A DNA stretch of 64,000 nt from Pterois miles (lineage: Eukaryota; Chordata; Actinopteri; Perciformes; Scorpaenidae). The first letter of the stretch is position 1. Every line of letters starts with the position of its first letter. The position numbers were made by a program, and so were the translations under genes. The stretch lies in assembly GCA_947000775.1 (NCBI GenBank), contig CAMQGK010000565.1, positions 1,624,501 to 1,688,500 on the forward strand. The letters run 5' to 3'. Positions 58,700-64,000 of the stretch are shown in pieces. The notes under the pieces were generated by a model. The model saw nothing but the letters and a program-made list of their open reading frames with translations. It was not told where the DNA came from and did no database searches.

Positions 58700-60879
58700 C
58701 ATGTAGTGCATTCGACTGGGGCAGCTGATGGACTTTTGACAATAGGACTATGCATCAATGGAGACTTACTGCCCTCTTGTGACAGAACTGACTTTCCTGT
58801 TGTAATAAAAAGGTCAGCTGGAACTGTCATGTCTCTAAATGGTCTTTTATCAGCTATCTGGTTAAGTGGTAAGTGGCTGAATGGTGTAATCAGCAGGTTT
58901 AAGTGCTCTTAGGCAGACAGTCTCGGTAAAGACTACAGTTCAGGATAACAGTTTTATTCTCTGAACATGAAGTCTCTTCTAAAGGTAGAAATATGAGCTT
59001 CAATTCACAGCACATTTTCTATAAATGAAATATTCACTTTCATAACTATCATTTTAAGCTTTAGCAAATCATTCTCAAAACTATGGCATTACAGACCATT
59101 TTCAGAGCAGACATTTTAACTCGCAGGAAATCAGAGCGTTAATGGTGACTCTTTAGCGTACCAGCCTTTCCTGTGAGTCGCCATCCTTAAAATGTAATGC
59201 AGCTATCATTATTGTTATCAGGTATACCTGTGATTTTCCTGCAATGACATTTGAAACATCTAATGTCAAAAAAGTTGTTGCTGTTTTTAGTGATTTTATA
59301 CACATTTCTAAGACAGGTGTTTTGTGCTTAATCTACAGATTGACTGCTTGCATTGAAGTTTTTTTTATATGTATCATATCTACAAATTAACCTACAGAAG
59401 GAAAAGGGATACAAGTCCCATATTACCCGTACTCTAAATTCACATCTGCAGACTATAACTGACTGTAAATTATGTTATATTTGTGATAAAACTCTACATG
59501 TTCATAGTGATAGAAATATCACTATAATGATTACTCACCATGTAAATGGTTGTAGATGTAATTCATTCTTGTTCAAGTGACCTTTCTTTCATTTATGGTA
59601 CATTTTATTTCACATGTGCTCCCCGCTGGACAGTTTAATCCTTAACAATACTTCATATGCTATTTATTTATTTATTTATTGTTTTTGTTAATTGTAACTA
59701 CAAATAAATACAATGGGGCAAATGCACAGTGCATTTCTTCTATCTGAGATGTAGACACAAGAAAGTGGTACCTTCTTACAATATGGAAATTGTAAATTCT
59801 AGCCAAATAGCTCAATAATCATCTCTGCACACAACAGGTGTTCATTAATATCTTTGATAAATTCATTATAGCTTAAATTATAGACTACAAAATTAGACTA
59901 ATAAATAAATAAATTGGCCTTCACTTATTTTAAAATCTCAAACCTATTTATGGTCTCCAGAGAGACTGTGCAACTTGGAGAAGTGCCAAAGTCAATGGTG
60001 ACCTCTAGTGTGTCTACTGTATAGAGTAACAACACTATATCAGCTTTTGGTATTTTATGCTCTTTTGTGCCCCATGAATTTCCGGTATATTATTATTTAT
60101 ACAGGCTATAAAATTTATTAGACTCAGATTTAATTAGATAGTGTATAATATTAATCGTAGGGTTTGGTAATTAATCGTATGGTTCATGCGTCTATTAAAG
60201 AGACATTCCCTCGTAGTGAAATAACTATACATCCAGTCTGTGGTAGCTACCAAATGGCTAAAATGTGGATTCATTCGTGCTTTGTCCTCATTGTCCTTAC
60301 TCGGGGTGAGTTTTTTGTTTTGGATATGCGTTTGGGTACAAACCGCGCATGTGTGTCTGCGCGTAAAGTGCGCAGGACGCAGCCTAGTGAACACTTTGGA
60401 AAACTGACAAGGGATTGCCAAATCATGTCCCTGCCTGGGAATGACGTCCCTCCAGCACAATCCAGTTATATTTAGAGCCTATATATAGTGGAGTCGCCCC
60501 CTAGGCTTTGTTGACTCTGCAGCAGGCGGCAGCCAGGAATCACGATACTGAAAGGAGACGTCCTGAAAGTGACACCATCTGATCGATATAGTTACAATAT
60601 TGTTTGTCATCATTAAAGCATAAATGCGACTCACTTCTGGTTTCCAATGAGCTTTAATAAAATAAAAAAATAGAGACGTGGGCATTTGTCCAATACAAAC
60701 ACAAACAATCAAGGTTTAATCATCTATTTTTTATTAAACCTCTATAAAACCCTGATAGTGTATTCACAGAGGACAAAAGAAAGCGTATTGTTGCCCACAT
60801 TGCGACACCGAGTCTAGAGATATGCCCCAAACCGGTTGAAATCCCCAGCTATGCTTTCTGGGTAAAGTGCGCCCCGGTA

Positions 60880-61129
60880 TCCGCCCATATTCGCTTAAAG
60901 GAGGCCAACCTGAGCAGCTAGGCCGGACGCTGGAGCAAATGGAAAGTTCAATCGATTAATTCGCCCACTTTTTTCGCATGTTCCCGCTTGCTTCTGATAC
61001 GAAGTAGACCGACTTAAATGCGGGCGTTTCGCTGTGAAATAGGAAATGCAGAGATCGTGTGAAACGAGAGGATTATCAGCTTGACTTATTTGGTCGCTAC
61101 TTCGGACGCGGAACTCCACTCGCTAAAAG
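60880..61129 (+). promoter_or_regulatory. kras: kras promoter-proximal region and non-coding first exon (predicted)
   Basis: GC- and CpG-richer stretch upstream of a good donor, GCTAAAAG|GTAAAA, at 61129/61130. A non-coding first exon ending here would join the acceptor at 63351. Vertebrate KRAS has just such an untranslated exon 1. The start is a guess and no TATA box is evident. Confidence 0.5.
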
Positions 61130-63351
61130 GTAAAACAAATGGATAAGATTGATACATGTGTGGCACTTTGGGGTTTGTTGCAACCGTGTGCTGTCTATTC
61201 TAGCAGAGAAGTCAGTGTTTCCGCTTCGTAACAACTTAACCACATCGTTATAGTGGAAATATTAATTTTCGTTGCTAGTGCAAACTACGCCCAATTGTTA
61301 ACCTAACGTCTGGCCCTGCAATGCAGACCTTTGGGCTAGCCTGCCAATGGCGGCTTAAAAACCTGCTCCCTTCCCCTTTGAATGAATGATAACCGAGTTT
61401 GTCCATACACACGGTGCAAGCAATGCTGCCTTAACGAAATACTCTCTGTAAATCACATTAGGTTAGCCCGGAGTTGCTAGCTAGCTAGCTTTTGAGGCTG
61501 TGGGGCGAGCACCGATGCTAAGCTAGCTAGCAGCACAGCAGCCTGGTTATTTAAACACAGTGCTGGGGGGGTTTCACACAACCAATCTGGCAACCCTGCG
61601 GGCACTGAGCAGTGGATTTAAATCAAATTCCTTTCGGCTTTTAAGCCTGTTGTAGGTGTTGTTTACTGCTTGAAACACATCACAGGGACTTTCATTGAAA
61701 GGCCTGTTTTATCCTCGGCTAATTCACATGGGTGAAACGGATAGAAAACAGCCTGCCACAGTATAAATGAGTAATCAGTGGCCAATTTCTCCCATTAGTC
61801 CTCACTGTGTTGGTGATTCTCCTGGTGTGATATTGTCTGAGAAATATAGCTTTCCATTGGGTATAACCATTGCAGGCATAGAAAGTTATTTTACCATTTT
61901 AGCCCCTCAGCATCATAACTTTACCACAGTTCAAGGCACAAACTGCAATCAACATTATGAATATGTCAACAAAGGTGAGAAAACATTTCACTTATAGAAC
62001 CATAAATAAGCTGTAACCCTCCATTACATCCCTGTTTGTTGCTGAAAACACAGTTAACTGCACATCAGTCATTCAAAGACGCTTTCGTTGCCAGATAAGA
62101 TAAAAATTTATAGTATTTTTACAGGCATGGCAAATATGTGGCAGACAACTTTAAAGTGTTGCTGAAATGGCCTGTGACATTGCCAGTAGTCTTATCTGTT
62201 GAAGTGAAGATAAGATGGTTTCCTAATGGACAGAACAGCCTCACTGTAATATGTGTAAATCACAGGCAGTGTTGGGCGTAATCCCAATATAACAAGTGGC
62301 AGAGCCTTTTTCAAGTGTTGAGAACACTAACAAGTGTAGTAAAAGTATACCTTTGTTGGCCAAATACCTATCAAACCACATTCTGGTTTTTGTTTGTCTA
62401 GAAAAGGCAATGATATTCAGCAGAGCTCCTCCCTGACTGCAGGCTGTGCAGAGCTGTGAGCCGTATGTACTGTAACTTCTGAAAAGGCCAGCTGCCATTA
62501 TTGATGGGTGCTGCTGCTCCACAAAGCAGTCAGACAGCAGAGAGCCTCTCAGTTGCTTGTCAATTTTGGAGCCTTAATGTAATGTCATAGATTTCTGCCT
62601 GGGGTTAGTTTGTGTTGTGCGGCTGCTACTCAGACAACACCAATGAATGTGTCGCTGGATTGCAAAATTTGTTAACATATATTGGGTATTCATAACCTTT
62701 TTATTACTTTTACATCAGTGATTATTTGTGATATGAAGATTATGTTCTGACATAGAAACTGTTTTAATTTATCTAGGGGTTCATCCAACATTTGATTTAA
62801 TATTCAGGGCAACTTTTCCTGAATTCACTAACAGTTTTTCAGTGTTTATATCCCCTCATTTGCACATAATCTCTTTAAGGTGAACCATTACATTCAGTTT
62901 GTGGTGATTTGTAGTTTATTCCACAAGCTTCTTGTTGAATACTAAAATGGGCATTTTTAAAATGAAAAGCAAAATAAACATGATGGTATGTAATCTAATT
63001 TTCCAGTGAATCAGCAGTGTTGTTAAAAGAATAGTTGCATTTGTTTTTTTACATAAAGCGATATGAGTTATCATGAGGATGCAGATTTCCCAGCGAGCCG
63101 GCGGCTGGTCAGACAGGAATGAAGAGCAGTAAATGGAGCTAATTTACAAAAATAGTTTCAAGCGACAGTTCAGTATAGTAAAGGGTTTCTCAACAAATTA
63201 TAGCATCTTTAGTGCAGAGAGGTGAGAAATGTACTTCTAAACTTCTCATTTCAAGGTTTTGATGGTGCCCCATATGATGTATGATGCTGTGCCAGATGAC
63301 TTTGTGTCTGTGAAAATATCTTAGTATAATGTGCTTCTTTTGGTCCCACAG
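61130..63351 (+). other. kras: kras intron 1
   Basis: Predicted first intron, 2.2 kb. Near its 5' end, AGCTAGCTAGC tracts around 61480-61535 form a small imperfect inverted repeat. No gene or transposon was recognised. Confidence 0.5.
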
Positions 63352-63355
63352 GTGA

Positions 63356-64000
<645 letters not shown>

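Larger units (their letters stand above)
56641..60880. other. rassf8-kras spacer
   Basis: Head-to-head spacer. Contains a GGGATGCACTG-ended transposon (57092-57515), copy C of the 0.55-kb element (58147-58699), AT-rich simple sequence (a TTTAT run near 59661-59680) and otherwise nothing I can name. A CTCF-like CTGCCCTCTTGTGA (12 of 14 on the minus strand) lies at 58770-58783. Confidence 0.55.

Noticed and set aside
60470..60492. TATATATA sequence as a kras TATA box
   Set aside because: It lies more than 600 bp before the predicted exon donor in AT-rich sequence, and vertebrate KRAS promoters are TATA-less as far as I know.

Overview
This window is vertebrate nuclear DNA, almost certainly from a percomorph-type teleost fish. 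The evidence is long CA/GT microsatellites, many short non-autonomous DNA transposons and LINE/SINE fragments of types common in teleosts, GT-AG introns of about 0.1 to 10 kb, and five protein genes in a vertebrate-conserved order. From left to right they are itpr2 (+, 3' part only), sspn (-), bhlhe41 (+), rassf8 (-) and kras (+, first coding exon only). From memory this matches the human 12p12 block ITPR2-SSPN-BHLHE41-RASSF8-KRAS. Synteny is therefore the main reason for choosing itpr2, rassf8 and kras over their paralogues. The species cannot be named from the sequence.

Layout. Positions 1-22374 hold the last 13 coding exons of itpr2: part of the regulatory region, all six membrane segments, the pore, the zinc-finger linker and the C-terminal coiled coil. 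Its 10.4-kb intron between 10082 and 20526 is filled with decayed transposons. A 3' UTR and repeat-rich spacer run to about 28.9 kb. sspn follows as three coding exons on the minus strand (28995-35243). A 1.75-kb divergent spacer with CACGTG E-boxes separates it from bhlhe41 (five coding exons, 36993-38868; 3' UTR to about 40.6 kb). rassf8 lies tail to tail with bhlhe41 on the minus strand (five coding exons, 43395-50702; 3' UTR down to about 41.5 kb; a possible non-coding first exon near 56.3-56.6 kb). A repeat-bearing spacer leads to the kras 5' region (about 60.9-61.13 kb), and the first kras coding exon is at 63359-63469.

How the genes relate. They do not form an operon-like unit. itpr2 encodes an ER calcium-release channel, sspn a tetraspan member of the dystrophin-glycoprotein complex, bhlhe41 a circadian and hypoxia-linked bHLH-Orange repressor, rassf8 a Ras-association/coiled-coil scaffold, and kras a small GTPase. 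Their proximity is an ancient conserved neighbourhood.

Main points of interest: a one-base frame disruption at a six-base homopolymer in the large rassf8 exon; a Tc1/mariner derivative inserted at a TA inside an older repeat in an itpr2 intron; a 44-bp perfect inverted repeat; a separate 17-bp/3-nt perfect hairpin; a decamer-periodic AT tract; a 14/14 match to the CTCF core in a rassf8 intron; a NAGNAG acceptor in bhlhe41; and a short uORF before the rassf8 start. I found no clear evidence of a previously undescribed multi-gene system.
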